In this document: positions 29,996-39,509 of the stretch, in pieces
Layout of the letters: each line of letters starts with the position of its first letter
Position numbering within the stretch: the stretch's first letter is position 1
From: Lysobacter capsici
Lineage (GTDB): Bacteria > Pseudomonadota > Gammaproteobacteria > Xanthomonadales > Xanthomonadaceae
NCBI RefSeq assembly: GCF_014779555.2
Contig: NZ_CP094357.1
Span: forward strand, 1,798,001-1,862,000
Direction: 5' to 3'
Length of the DNA: 64,000 nt
Program-made: the position numbers and the translations under genes
The notes under the pieces: model-generated
What the model was told of the DNA's origin: nothing
Seen by the model: the letters and a program-made list of their open reading frames with translations, nothing else
The model's database searches: none

Positions 29996-30022
29996 CCCTG
30001 GCGAAAGCCGGGGTTTCGTGTT
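29996..30022 (+). terminator. Terminator after tRNA-Pro
   Basis: CCCTGGC pairs with GCCGGGG around GAAA and is followed by TTTCGTGTTT. Confidence 0.7.
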
Positions 30023-30259
30023 TCTGGGGATCGCCGACCCAGCGACCCGCCGGCCACGCGGCGATGCCGGTGTGGCGAGACCGGCCATGCGAGGCCGCCC
30101 CCGTGGGGGCCGTCAACGCGCTCGATGGGCCCGTCGCGCGCCGGCACCGAATCTCACGCGGGTGAGCTGCCGGCCTTATCGATTCCGACTATTGGTCGAC
30201 GACAACCCGGAAATCGCGAGGGTATGCTCGGCGCTCCCCCAATGTGGAAAGGAGTTCCT

Positions 30260-30526
30260 ATGCGCTATCTGGTCGCAATCGTCCTTTCGCTGCTGCTGGC
30301 AGTGCCCGCTTGGGCCCAGTCGGTCGCCTTCGGCAGCAAGCTGGTCACCGTCGGCGACAGTACCGGCAAGGTCTATCAAGTCGCGGGCAAGCCCGACCGC
30401 GTCGTGCAGTTGCAGAACAAGTTCGGCGCCAACAACGGCGAACGCTTCGAGTATTACGTCGGCAACAAGACGGTGCTGATCACGGTTCGTGATGGGCATG
30501 TGGTGGAGATCAGCGAGGTTTTCTAG
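30260..30526 (+). CDS. Small secreted DUF2845-like protein
   Basis: The product (88 aa) has a signal peptide ending A-W-A-Q-S and a short mature domain with G-D-S-T-G-K-V-Y-Q-V-A-G-K-P-D-R, reminiscent of the DUF2845/SmpA-like fold found in small envelope proteins. AAAGGAG lies 5 nt upstream of ATG 30260. It stands alone between tRNA-Pro and a gene-poor region. Function unknown; family assignment tentative. Confidence 0.72.
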   Translation: MRYLVAIVLSLLLAVPAWAQSVAFGSKLVTVGDSTGKVYQVAGKPDRVVQLQNKFGANNGERFEYYVGNKTVLITVRDGHVVEISEVF

Positions 30527-30682
30527 TGCCCCTGAGACGTAGAAGATTTTAAAGGTACAGCCGGCCGCTTTCTGGTGTCGCGCAAGCCCTTGATTTAGTT
30601 GCTTCTCGTCGTCTTGGTTCGGCCTGAAGCGGCGGTGCTTCGGTTCCAGTCACTCCGGCCCGTGATCCAGTTGTAAGCGCAG

Positions 30683-30711
30683 CCCCGGCGATGCCGGGGT
30701 TTCGTGTTTTT
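30683..30711 (+). terminator. Second copy of the tRNA-Pro terminator region
   Basis: CCCCGGC pairs with GCCGGGG and runs into TTTCGTGTTTTT. About 43 bases around it (30673-30715) repeat the sequence after tRNA-Pro (29985-30028), a duplication that brackets the DUF2845-like gene. Confidence 0.7.
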
Positions 30712-30834
30712 GGAGTAGGTGCAGCGCGGGTTTCGTCCGCTGATACCGACGCGGCACTACGGGGATTTGTACCAAGGGTCGGTGGCGTAGCACGTGCGTC
30801 ATCTCAATGGTAGATACCCATCCCCGGCATTTTC

Positions 30835-31295
30835 TTGGGGATGGAAATGAATAACGAAAGACGCAAAATGTTTGTCCACGGCACTGTCGATGTCGCGCGA
30901 CCTGTAGGACGCTCGCACAGGGAGGCGCCAGGCCGCCGTGCTTTCCTCCGATCAGGTGACTTACCAGTTCTAGGCGCTTTCACAGTCGAGCACTCGGCGC
31001 GCGACAAATTGCGCGAGCAGGCCAGCGCAAGGATTTCGGTGCGGTCGGTGATAACGTCCGCGCGGCGATCGATCTGTCCGCGATCGATGATCTTTGGGTC
31101 GATGGCTGCGACCAGGACATCACGATCATCCGTACGAATTGGACGACGGCATCGATCGACGCCCCGTCGCATCATGGCTACTCGTACAGCCCCGCTGTAG
31201 GGTCGCCCGGTCATGCTGTCGGCGTGTTCGTTCGTCACCAATGGCCCGAAGCTGCAGGCGCTATCTTGATTCTGCGTTGCGATAGGGCGACCTGA
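30835..31295 (+). pseudogene. Possible frameshifted ORF remnant
   Basis: Two reading frames each look protein-like over part of this stretch. From 30835 a frame runs through N-N-E-R-R-K-M-F-V-H-G-T-V-D-V-A-R-P-V to about 31025. A different frame then runs from about 31029 (K-D-F-G-A-V-G-D-N-V-R-A-A-I-D-L) through H-G-Y-S-Y-S-P-A-V-G-S-P-G-H-A-V-G-V to a stop at 31293-31295. Together they suggest one gene broken by a frameshift. I do not recognise the product. A chance open frame is possible. Confidence 0.35.
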
Positions 31296-31441
31296 TGCTA
31301 GGTCGCGCGTTCGCGCAACCGAGGAATGATCGTATGTGATCTATGGGGTAGTCCAGATCACGGGAACTATGCGGCTTGGCACGCGCAAGCCAGTGGTGGT
31401 CTCGGTTACTGGGTAATGCCGTGCTGCGGCATAATCCAGCG

Positions 31442-33391
31442 ATGAGCAATATCAACTATCGGCCAGAGATCGACGGATTGCGGGCGCTCGCGATTATCGG
31501 TGTGGTGTTCTACCACGCGGGGGTCAGACCGATTGCAAGTGGTTTTGTCGGCGTGGATGTGTTCTTCGCGATATCAGGCTACTTGATCACATCCCTGATT
31601 TTGCGTGAGCGGCTCGATACCGGTCGAGTGGATCTCATGGGGTTCTATGCGCGCAGGGTGCGCAGACTGCTGCCGATACTGATCGTGGTTTGCGTTGTGA
31701 CGGTCCTGCTTTCCGTATGGTTTGTTCCAGGTTACTCGGACAAAAGTGCAGTCGCTTTCTCGGCGGCATCTTCTTTTGTGTTCGCAGCGAACTTCTACTT
31801 TCAGCATGTGTCGGGTGGCTACTTCGACGCCGATGCGGCCACCATGCCTTTGCTGCACTTGTGGTCGCTTGGCGTGGAGGAGCAGTTCTATCTGGTCTGG
31901 CCTATCTTTCTGATCCTGGTAACGAAGACAAAGCGTTCGCATATGGTTGCCGCGACGTTCCTGCTCGCGACGACGTCAATAGGGTTCGCGGAATACTTGA
32001 TCCGTGAAGAAAGCGACAGCGCTTTTTTTCAGATGCTTCCCAGGCTATGGGAATTGGCGGCAGGCGGGCTGATCGCGATGCTTCCGTCTCGCCCATCACG
32101 TGGCGCTTTGGCGGCCGTCTACGTCGGCGCGGCTATCATAATTGCGGCAATGTGCGAGTTGCTTCCGACTACGCATTTTCCAGGGATGGGCGCTGCTGGC
32201 GCGGTCTTGGGGGCGGCATTGATCCTCTGGGGCGTACATGGCCAGGGGAATCTGGGCGGGGTCGGATATTTCTTGCGCTGGCGGCCTATGGTCATGATCG
32301 GGCGGATTTCGTACTCGCTGTACCTGTGGCACTGGCCACTATTGGCTGTAGCAAAGGCGAACAAGATCGGGTCGCTGCATTCTGTGGATCTGTTTGGACT
32401 GGTCGTCCTTGCGTTGATTCTTTCAATCGCGAGCTATCGCTGGATCGAGCAGCCTTGGCGGCAACGGGGTGGAGATCGGTCTCGCCGCACGGTTGTAACA
32501 GGCATTTTTTTGTCGGTCGTGTTGGCCGTGGCTTCGCTTGCAACGGCCTGGGTTATCGACAGCCAGGCCGCCAGCGGGCCAAGGATGACGGGCATTTCCA
32601 GCGACCGGCCGTTGAACATGGAACGTTGCCATGCGGAAGGCGGACGCGCGGTACCCAATCGCCCCGATCCGAGCTGCGCATCCAGGCCTGGCAAGATCGA
32701 TACCGTGATTTGGGGCGACTCGCATGCGCTTGCATGGCAACCATTTGCCTGGGCGATCACGGATGGCGCCGCGATCAATGTGACTCGCGACGCTTGCGCG
32801 CCTGTGCTTGATTGGGGATCCAAAGAGCATGCGGTTACGAAAGTGCAGTTGTGCAGGCAATCGAACGACATGGCGATGGACTTCCTGGCCGAGCAACGGC
32901 CGCACACGTTGATCATTGCGGCCAGGTGGCATCGCTACCTTGAGTCAACAGACGCGAACGCATTCGCTTCCAAGCTGGTCGCAACGATCGCGAGAGCGAG
33001 TAAATCCGTAGGAAGAGTACTTATCATCGAACCCACGCCCGAATTGTCCGCGCGAGCTCAGCAGTGCGTCGATCTCAACAGGTTGGATGCCTGCGCCGAG
33101 CCGAAATCCAGGTATCTGGCGCGGACGGCGATTGCACGCAAGGTGCTGGCTGAAGTGGCAAGGACGAATTCAAACGTCGAGTTGATCGATCCGCTGGACT
33201 ATTTCTGTAACAAGAATAGTTGCGGAGTGCTCCGCAGCGGGGTGCCTTTGTATTGGGATAGCAATCATGTTTCTGTGGCTGCTGCGACCGGGTTTGCCGA
33301 ACAATGGAAACGACGCAATGCGACGCGTTGCATGCATGAGGCGTTCAACGAGGCCGGTGGCGCTGCGTGCGCGGTGGGGGCTCCACGATAG
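31442..33391 (+). CDS. OafA/YrhL-type membrane O-acyltransferase with SGNH domain
   Basis: The product (649 aa) has an acyltransferase-3 membrane domain in residues about 1-375: Y-R-P-E-I-D-G-L-R-A-L-A near the start with the F-Y-H catalytic histidine, G-F-V-G-V-D-V-F-F-A-I-S-G-Y and W-S-L-G-V-E-E-Q-F-Y. The C-terminal half is a periplasmic SGNH hydrolase-like domain with W-G-D-S-H near residue 423 and D-S-N-H near 606. Such two-domain proteins O-acetylate lipopolysaccharide O-antigen or other glycans. Base composition is visibly lower in GC than the neighbours, and it lies next to an ORF remnant, so acquisition by transfer is likely. The ribosome site is weak. Confidence 0.9.
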   Translation: MSNINYRPEIDGLRALAIIGVVFYHAGVRPIASGFVGVDVFFAISGYLITSLILRERLDTGRVDLMGFYARRVRRLLPILIVVCVVTVLLSVWFVPGYSDKSAVAFSAASSFVFAANFYFQHVSGGYFDADAATMPLLHLWSLGVEEQFYLVWPIFLILVTKTKRSHMVAATFLLATTSIGFAEYLIREESDSAFFQMLPRLWELAAGGLIAMLPSRPSRGALAAVYVGAAIIIAAMCELLPTTHFPGMGAAGAVLGAALILWGVHGQGNLGGVGYFLRWRPMVMIGRISYSLYLWHWPLLAVAKANKIGSLHSVDLFGLVVLALILSIASYRWIEQPWRQRGGDRSRRTVVTGIFLSVVLAVASLATAWVIDSQAASGPRMTGISSDRPLNMERCHAEGGRAVPNRPDPSCASRPGKIDTVIWGDSHALAWQPFAWAITDGAAINVTRDACAPVLDWGSKEHAVTKVQLCRQSNDMAMDFLAEQRPHTLIIAARWHRYLESTDANAFASKLVATIARASKSVGRVLIIEPTPELSARAQQCVDLNRLDACAEPKSRYLARTAIARKVLAEVARTNSNVELIDPLDYFCNKNSCGVLRSGVPLYWDSNHVSVAAATGFAEQWKRRNATRCMHEAFNEAGGAACAVGAPR

Positions 33392-33522
33392 GGTGGGCTT
33401 ATGGCAATGCGTTGAATTTTTTAGTTCGATCGAAACAGTGTCAGGGGCTGAAGCCAGTCCCGCAAAAGATTACGTGGCCTGCGCCGCGAAGCAACGTTCG
33501 TTCAAAAATCCCGAATCCCGAC

Positions 33523-34536
33523 CTACGGATCCTCGACCGTATACCCCGCCGCGCGCAGCTTATCCAGCAGCCCGCCGGTTTCCAGCAGGTCGGCGACGGG
33601 CAGGGTCGCGAAGGTGCTGTTGTTTTTCGCGATCGCGTCTTCGGCGCGTTCCAGCCAATGCGCGGTGACGCGCTGGCGCAGGTCGCCCAGGTTGAGGCGC
33701 TTGGCCACGCCGGTCGCGGCGAGCGCTTCCAGGCAGGTGCGGTATTGGTCGCCCTGCGGCAGGGTGCGCAGGGTGGCGATGTCGCCGATCGCCCAGGCGT
33801 TGCCGCGCGCGCGCATCGATTCGAGGTCGCTTTCGATCCGCGACAAGGTCTTGGCGAAGCATTCGCGGTCGTCGAGCGCGCTGGCCGAGAATTCCTTCAA
33901 GGTGGCCTTGGGGTCGTCGATCTTCAGGGTCACGCGCGCTTCGGTGATCGGCACGTCGTGCTGCTTGGCGGCCTTGTCGACCACCGGTTGCACCACGCCC
34001 TTGAGCGACATCCCGGACTGCTTGATCGCCGCTTCGTAAAGCTCCTGCGCGGCGAAGATCGGGCGCCATTTCTCGACCCCGCCGTCGCGGCCGATGTAGC
34101 GCGCCTTGAGCGTGGTCCAGCGCGCGTACAGGTCGGCCGGAACCACTTCCTGCAGGGTCTTGCCGTCGGGGTTCTTGCGCGCCTTGAGCGCGGTGGGGAT
34201 CAGCATCATCGTGCGCACCACGCCCAGTTCGGTGCCGAAGCTGACCGAGGGCGGGGCGATGACTTCCTGCGATTCGGCGATGGTCGCCTCGACCTGGCGC
34301 GACAGCCAGGTCATGTCCTTGGGCAGCGGGCTCAGGGTGCCGAGGATCCACAGCACGTGACCGCCGCGCATGACTTTCCACAGCCCGGGCCCGGGCTGTT
34401 CGCCGGTGACCACCAGGGTGTCGAAGTCGCGGATGTCGCCGCTCGGCGGGGCGGCGGGCTGGGCCGGCGCGGTCTGCGCGGCGGCGGCGCCGGGCAGCAG
34501 CGCCAGCAAGGCGAGGACGATGAAGGCACGACGCAT
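33523..34536 (-). CDS. TraB/GumN family protein, secreted
   Basis: The product (337 aa) has a signal peptide (L-A-L-L-A-L-L-P-G-A-A-A-A) and a TraB/GumN domain: G-L-W-K-V-M-R-G-G-H-V-L-W-I-L-G-T near the start, where this family carries a G-T-x-H-like motif, here G-T-L-S. The family resembles Tiki-type metalloproteases, but the Xanthomonas GumN branch has no proven activity. The G-T-L-S variant lacks the histidine that would bind metal, so this copy may be inactive. A ribosome site (AGGAG) precedes the ATG at 34536. Confidence 0.78.
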   Translation of the reverse strand: MRRAFIVLALLALLPGAAAAQTAPAQPAAPPSGDIRDFDTLVVTGEQPGPGLWKVMRGGHVLWILGTLSPLPKDMTWLSRQVEATIAESQEVIAPPSVSFGTELGVVRTMMLIPTALKARKNPDGKTLQEVVPADLYARWTTLKARYIGRDGGVEKWRPIFAAQELYEAAIKQSGMSLKGVVQPVVDKAAKQHDVPITEARVTLKIDDPKATLKEFSASALDDRECFAKTLSRIESDLESMRARGNAWAIGDIATLRTLPQGDQYRTCLEALAATGVAKRLNLGDLRQRVTAHWLERAEDAIAKNNSTFATLPVADLLETGGLLDKLRAAGYTVEDP

Positions 34537-34687
34537 CCGTAACGCTCCTGAGCGGGGGATGGGGGCTCGGCGGAAGCCGGATCGTAGCCGTTCCCCGGTC
34601 GCCGCTGTGTACTCATCTGTAACCGGACCGGTCCGGCAAGGCGGGTTTGCGCCGCCGGTTCGATCCAATTCGCGACCGCGGATGGTT

Positions 34688-34708
34688 TGCAAATGAGAAC
34701 CATTGGCA
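34688..34708 (+). promoter_or_regulatory. Fur-box-like operator
   Basis: CAAATGAGAACCATTGGC resembles the Fur consensus (TGA-GAA-CATT core with dyad symmetry). It lies about 90 bases upstream of the DUF3649-PepSY-DUF3325 operon, a gene set usually induced by iron shortage. Confidence 0.55.
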
Positions 34709-34794
34709 ACTAGACTGAGCGCTGGCCCGCCGCCGCGGGCGTCCGACCGCGCGGCAGGAAGCTGGCCCGGCCCTCGTCCGCCTACGAACTTCGC

Positions 34795-35145
34795 ATGACC
34801 GACACGCTCGCCCCCACGGCCTCCGCCTCCGCTGTTTCGCGCAAGCCGCGTCCGACCCTGTCGTGGGGATATCGCGGCGGTGTCGCGTTGCGCGCGCTTG
34901 CCGCGACCGTGATCGGTTATCTGGTCGCTTATGGGTTCACGGCGTTCGGCACCGTGGTTTTGCCGTTCACGCGTAACGACAGGGTGGTGGCGGCGAGTCT
35001 GCTGTGCTTCTTCGTGTGGTGCGCGGCGGCGATGTACGCCTTCGCCGCGCGCAGCGCCTGGCGCGCGTGCTGGGTGCTGGCGCTGTGGGCGGGCGCGATG
35101 TACGCGGTGGCGTTGCTGTTCCCCGAAGCCGCGGCGCGGCCATGA
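34795..35145 (+). CDS. DUF3649 small membrane protein of an iron-uptake operon
   Basis: The product (116 aa) has three hydrophobic segments after a polar N-terminus and ends in a short tail. The spacing and motifs (W-G-Y-R-G-G-V-A-L-R-A-L, N-D-R-V-V-A-A-S-L-L) match DUF3649 proteins, which precede PepSY-domain ferric-siderophore reductases. It is the first gene behind the Fur-like box. The next ATG is 19 bases after its stop. Function of the subunit is unknown. Confidence 0.8.
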   Translation: MTDTLAPTASASAVSRKPRPTLSWGYRGGVALRALAATVIGYLVAYGFTAFGTVVLPFTRNDRVVAASLLCFFVWCAAAMYAFAARSAWRACWVLALWAGAMYAVALLFPEAAARP

Positions 35146-35164
35146 GTACGGTGAGGGCGCACGC

Positions 35165-36745
35165 ATGAAGAATTCCTTCTCCCAGGCGATGGCCTGGCTG
35201 CATACCTGGGCCGGGCTGGTGATCGGCTGGCTGCTGTTCGTGATCTTCGTCGGCGGCACCATCGCCTGCTTCGATAAGGAGCTCACTCACTGGATGCAGC
35301 CGGCGCTGCACGGCCATGAGCGCAGCGGCGAAAGCATCGATCTGGACCAGTCCATCGTCCAGTTGCAGAAAGTATCCAAGCCGCATCCGCATGCGTACTA
35401 CGTGACCTTGCCGAGCGAACGCAGCAAGTCGCTGGAAGGCGGGGTGTACTACGACCTTGGCGATCCGGACCTGATCAATCTCGATCCGGCCACCGGCAAG
35501 AAAATTCCCGAAACCGCCGGCGGCGAATTCTTCTTCACCCTGCACTACAACCTGCATTCGCCGGTGTGGGGCATGTACATCGTCGGCATCGCCGGCATGT
35601 TCATGCTGATCGCGATCCTGACCGGGATCGTGATCCACAAGCGCATCTTCAAGGACTTCTTCACCTTCCGGCCGAAGACCGGCGGCCAGCGCGCCTGGCT
35701 CGACGGACACAATCTGACCGGCGTACTCGGTCTGCCGTTCCATCTGATGATCGCCTACACGGGCGTGGCGATCTTCGTCGCCAACTACATGCCGGCCGGG
35801 TTGAACGCGGCGTACAACGGCGATGTCGAGAAATTCTTTGTCGAGGCCGCGGACAGTTACGAGCGGCCGGAAACCGGCAAGGAACTGAAGACGATCTATC
35901 CGGTCGACAAATTGGTCGCCGACGCGCGCCAGCGTCTGGGCCAGCCGATCACCTGGGTCAGCGTGCATCACCCCGACGACACCAGCGCGACGATTTCCTT
36001 CGGCGGCGATCACAGCCGCGACGTGGCCTGGAATTTCAACTCGGTGTTCTACGACGCCAACGACGGCAAGTTCCTGCACCAGTCGGGCGCGCCGCAGGCC
36101 GGTTACAAGACCTATACCTTCCTCGGCGGCATGCACATGGCGCAGTGGGGCGGCAGCGCGCTGCGCTGGCTGTATTTCGTGATGGGCCTGGCCGGCTGCG
36201 TGATGATCGCCAGCGGCATGCAGGTGTGGGTCAGCAAGCGCGCGAAGAAGATCGCCGAGGCCGGCAGCGCATCGGGTTACGGCCTGGTGCAGGCGCTCAA
36301 CCTCGGCGTGGTCGGCGGCTTGCCGCTGGCGAGCGCGGCGATGGTGATCGCCAATCGCCTGATCCCGGCCGAGATCGCGCAGCGCGCCAACGCCGAGATC
36401 ACCGTGTTCTGCGCGGTCTGGATCGCGGCCACGCTGTACGCGGCGATCCCGGCGGTGCACAAGCGCGGCTGGGGCCAGTTCTTCGCGATCAACGCGGTGG
36501 CGTTCGCGCTGATTCCGCTGGTGAATCTGGCGACCGCGCCGAACAGCCATCTGCTCGCGACCATCGCGCGCGGCGACTGGTCGCTGGCCGCGGTCGACCT
36601 GACCGCGTTCGCGCTGGGCGCGGGATTCGCGTTGCTGGCGCGCAACAGTTTCGTCAAGGCGCGGCAGCCGATCGTCGAGCGCAAACCGCGTCGCGCCGAG
36701 CGCGGCAACGAGTCGGGCAACCAACCCGCGCTCGCGGATCGCTGA
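35165..36745 (+). CDS. PepSY-associated membrane protein (iron-regulated, siderophore-reductase type)
   Basis: The product (526 aa) starts with a membrane helix (W-L-H-T-W-A-G-L-V-I-G-W-L-L-F) bearing the family's H-x-W-x-G motif, a PepSY periplasmic segment, and further helices with conserved histidines (W-L-D-G-H-N-L-T-G-V-L-G-L-P-F-H; L-G-G-M-H-M-A-Q-W-G-G) that suit haem b ligation. Relatives reduce ferric siderophores in the periplasm to release iron. It sits between DUF3649 and DUF3325 genes, the standard three-gene set. The start at 35165 was chosen because the first helix begins there. Confidence 0.85.
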   Translation: MKNSFSQAMAWLHTWAGLVIGWLLFVIFVGGTIACFDKELTHWMQPALHGHERSGESIDLDQSIVQLQKVSKPHPHAYYVTLPSERSKSLEGGVYYDLGDPDLINLDPATGKKIPETAGGEFFFTLHYNLHSPVWGMYIVGIAGMFMLIAILTGIVIHKRIFKDFFTFRPKTGGQRAWLDGHNLTGVLGLPFHLMIAYTGVAIFVANYMPAGLNAAYNGDVEKFFVEAADSYERPETGKELKTIYPVDKLVADARQRLGQPITWVSVHHPDDTSATISFGGDHSRDVAWNFNSVFYDANDGKFLHQSGAPQAGYKTYTFLGGMHMAQWGGSALRWLYFVMGLAGCVMIASGMQVWVSKRAKKIAEAGSASGYGLVQALNLGVVGGLPLASAAMVIANRLIPAEIAQRANAEITVFCAVWIAATLYAAIPAVHKRGWGQFFAINAVAFALIPLVNLATAPNSHLLATIARGDWSLAAVDLTAFALGAGFALLARNSFVKARQPIVERKPRRAERGNESGNQPALADR

Positions 36746-36757
36746 GGAGGCGCGCGC

Positions 36758-37090
36758 ATGCTTTGGTTGGGTCTGAGCCTGGGAATCGCAGCGTGGTGCC
36801 TGTTGAGCCTGGGGCTGGAAAAGCACCATCGGCAGGTGTTCGCCAACGCTTTCGACGCCTCGCGCGCGCGCGTGCTGCGAGGCGCCGGATGGCTGCTGCT
36901 GGCGGTGGATTTCGGCTTGTTCGTGTACGGCTGGGGCTGGGCGCAGGGGCCGATCTTCTGGACCGCCGCGCTGATCATTTCGGCGTTGGCGTGGAGTGTG
37001 CTGATGACGATGCTGCCGCGCGCGAGCACGAAGATCGCGGCGGTCGCGCTGCTCAGCGCCGTGGTGTTGATTCCGTTCTGGGCTGGTTGA
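36758..37090 (+). CDS. DUF3325 small membrane protein
   Basis: The product (110 aa) has three predicted membrane helices and matches the layout of DUF3325 proteins (G-L-E-K-H-H-R-Q-V-F early, then W-x-L-L-A-V-D-F-G-L). It follows the PepSY gene after 12 bases and completes the iron-linked operon; it probably forms a complex with the other two. Confidence 0.8.
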   Translation: MLWLGLSLGIAAWCLLSLGLEKHHRQVFANAFDASRARVLRGAGWLLLAVDFGLFVYGWGWAQGPIFWTAALIISALAWSVLMTMLPRASTKIAAVALLSAVVLIPFWAG

Positions 37091-37114
37091 CGCGATAGCC
37101 GCCCACGTCGCGTC

Positions 37115-37393
37115 TCACGCGATCCAGCGCTTCAATTTCTCGACATAGACGCCGTCGCCGTCCTGCACCGGCGCGCGAGTCAGCAATTCCTGCCTGAGCT
37201 GCGCCGGTAGCGCATCGGCCTCGATCGTATCGAGCAAGCCGCGTATCTCCCGCGACCAACCGGCGCGCAAGGCTTCGCTGTGCGCGGCATCGTGGCCGGA
37301 CCACTGCCAGCCTTTGTCGTTGTAGGCGGCGATCGATCCGAGCAGGGCGAGCAGCCGCTTCATCGCCGTCGACGATGCGGCCGGTCCGCTCAT
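37115..37393 (-). CDS. Small protein of unknown function downstream of dxs
   Basis: The product (92 aa) is soluble and helical, with N-D-K-G-W-Q-W-S-G-H-D-A-A-H near residue 25. It starts 13 bases after the dxs stop on the same strand, so it is probably cotranscribed. The frame extends upstream into dxs with an Arg-rich sequence that is a shadow. M-K-R-L-L at 37363 is an alternative start. I do not recognise the family. Confidence 0.55.
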   Translation of the reverse strand: MSGPAASSTAMKRLLALLGSIAAYNDKGWQWSGHDAAHSEALRAGWSREIRGLLDTIEADALPAQLRQELLTRAPVQDGDGVYVEKLKRWIA

Positions 37394-37406
37394 CCGATCG
37401 TCTCGC

Positions 37407-39323
37407 TCACCTGATCGCGGTCTGCGGCGGCACCGCCAGCAACTGCGGCCAGCGCTTGAGCACCGACGCGCGAATCGACGCCGCATCCAGGCCGGCTTCG
37501 GCCAGCAGCTGTTCGCGGCTGGCGTGATGCTGGAATTCGTCGGGCAGGCCCAGGTGCAACACCGGCAGCACGATGCCTTCGGCGGCCAGCAATTCGGCCA
37601 CGCCGCTGCCGGCGCCGCCGGCGACGACGTTGTCTTCGAGGGTCACGAAGCCTTCGTGAGTCTTGGCCAACTCGACAATCAGCGAACGGTCCAAGGGTTT
37701 GACGAAGCGCATGTTGACCAGCGTCAGCCCCAGTTCGGTGGCGACGGCTTCGGCCGCCGGCACGATCGCGCCGAATGCGAGCAGGGCGATGCGCGAACCT
37801 TGGCGGCGCAGTTCGGCCTTGCCGATCGGCAAGGTGTCCAGGCCGGGCTGGATCGCGACGCCCGGACCGGTGCCGCGCGGATAACGCACCGCGGCCGGGC
37901 CTTCGTAACGATGGCCGGTGCTGAGCATCTTGCGGCATTCGTCTTCGTCGGCCGGCGCCATCACCACCATGTTCGGCACGCAGCGCAGGTAGGACAGATC
38001 CAGATTGCCGGCATGGGTGGCGCCGTCCGGGCCGACCACGCCGCCGCGATCGATCGCGAACAGCACGTCGAGGTTCTGGATCGCGACGTCGTGCACCAGT
38101 TGGTCGTAGCCGCGCTGCAGGAAGGTCGAGTAGATCGCGACCACCGGTTTCGCGCCTTCGCAGGCCATGCCGGCCGCCAGCGTCACCGCATGCTGCTCGG
38201 CGATGGCGACGTCGAAATAGCGCTGCGGGTATTCCTTGCTGAAACGCACCAGGCCCGAGCCTTCGCGCATCGCCGGGGTGATGCCCATCAGGCGCTCGTC
38301 GGCGGCGGCCATGTCGCACAGCCATTCGCTGAAGATGTCGGTGTAGCTCGGCTTCTTCGCGCCGGGCTTGCTGATCAGGCCCTTCTCGGGATCGAACGGG
38401 CCGACCGCGTGATAGCCGATCTGATCGCCTTCGGCGAGTTCGTAGCCTTTGCCCTTGGTGGTGATGATGTGCAGCAGCTGCGGGCCCTTGAGGCCCTTGA
38501 GCGTCTTCATCGCGCCGAGCAAGGCGGGCAGGTCGTGGCCGTCGATCGGGCCGGTGTAATGGAAACCGACTTCCTCGAAGAACGTGGACGGCACGAACAT
38601 GCCCTTCCAGTGTTCTTCCCAGCGGCGCACGAACTTGGCCGCCGGCTTGCGCTTGTCGCCGAGCAGCTTCTTGCCGCCTTCGCGGATCGCGTTGAGCGTG
38701 CGGCTGCCGGTGAGCCGGCCGAGCATCTTGGTGACGCCGCCGACGTTCTCGGAAATCGACATCTGGTTGTCGTTGAGGATCACCAGCAGGTTCGGTTCCG
38801 GATCGGTCATGCCGCCGGCATGGGCGAGCGCTTCGAACGCCATGCCGGCGGTCATCGCGCCGTCGCCGATCACCGCGACGATCTTGCGCTCGTCGTTCTT
38901 GCGCTGCGCGGCGATGGCCATGCCGAGCGCGGCCGAGATCGAAGTCGAGCTGTGGCCGACGCCGAAGGTGTCGTATTGCGATTCGTCGCGCTTCGGGAAC
39001 GGAGCGACGCCGTCCTTCTGTTTGACGGTGTGGATCTCGTCGCGGCGGCCGGTCAGGATCTTGTGTGGATAGCACTGATGGCCGACGTCCCAGACCAGAC
39101 GATCGACCGGAGTCTCGTACAGCCAGTGCAGGGCGACGGTGAGTTCGATCACGCCCAGGCCGGCGCCGAAGTGGCCGCCGACCAGCGCGACTTGTTCGAT
39201 CAAATAGGCGCGCAGCTCCTCGGCGATGGCCGGCAGTTCCTCTTCGGGAAAGCGGCGCAGATCGGCGGGGACCTGGATGCGTGAAAGACGCGGGTAGCGC
39301 TGCGAATCGATCATTCCGACCAT
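37407..39323 (-). CDS. dxs: 1-deoxy-D-xylulose-5-phosphate synthase
   Basis: The product (638 aa) makes DXP from pyruvate and glyceraldehyde 3-phosphate, the first step of the MEP isoprenoid pathway. Visible are the thiamine diphosphate site [14 protein letters not shown] with [15 protein letters not shown], the transketolase-like middle domain ([11 protein letters not shown]) and the C-terminal domain. M4 at 39314 is an alternative start. It is full length. Confidence 0.96.
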   Translation of the reverse strand: MVGMIDSQRYPRLSRIQVPADLRRFPEEELPAIAEELRAYLIEQVALVGGHFGAGLGVIELTVALHWLYETPVDRLVWDVGHQCYPHKILTGRRDEIHTVKQKDGVAPFPKRDESQYDTFGVGHSSTSISAALGMAIAAQRKNDERKIVAVIGDGAMTAGMAFEALAHAGGMTDPEPNLLVILNDNQMSISENVGGVTKMLGRLTGSRTLNAIREGGKKLLGDKRKPAAKFVRRWEEHWKGMFVPSTFFEEVGFHYTGPIDGHDLPALLGAMKTLKGLKGPQLLHIITTKGKGYELAEGDQIGYHAVGPFDPEKGLISKPGAKKPSYTDIFSEWLCDMAAADERLMGITPAMREGSGLVRFSKEYPQRYFDVAIAEQHAVTLAAGMACEGAKPVVAIYSTFLQRGYDQLVHDVAIQNLDVLFAIDRGGVVGPDGATHAGNLDLSYLRCVPNMVVMAPADEDECRKMLSTGHRYEGPAAVRYPRGTGPGVAIQPGLDTLPIGKAELRRQGSRIALLAFGAIVPAAEAVATELGLTLVNMRFVKPLDRSLIVELAKTHEGFVTLEDNVVAGGAGSGVAELLAAEGIVLPVLHLGLPDEFQHHASREQLLAEAGLDAASIRASVLKRWPQLLAVPPQTAIR

Positions 39324-39446
39324 CTGGCTTTCTGCTAGTCGGGCATTGTCCCGCCCCCGCGTGAGGCGAGCAAGAAGTGTGACGGTTTGATGTTCAGCCC
39401 CGTGACCGAAAAAGCGTGCCTAAGCGGGCGGAATCGCGGTTCTGCG

Positions 39447-39472
39447 ACCGTCGCGGCGTTGGCCGCGACGGT
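39447..39472. repeat. Perfect 11-bp inverted repeat between dxs and the next gene
   Basis: ACCGTCGCGGC and GCCGCGACGGT are separated by GTTG. No T run follows on either strand. It may work as a weak terminator or protein site at the 3' end of the gene at 39510. Confidence 0.4.
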
Positions 39473-39509
39473 GTGGGTGGTAACGCCGCGACGATTGGTC
39501 GCAGCCGCC

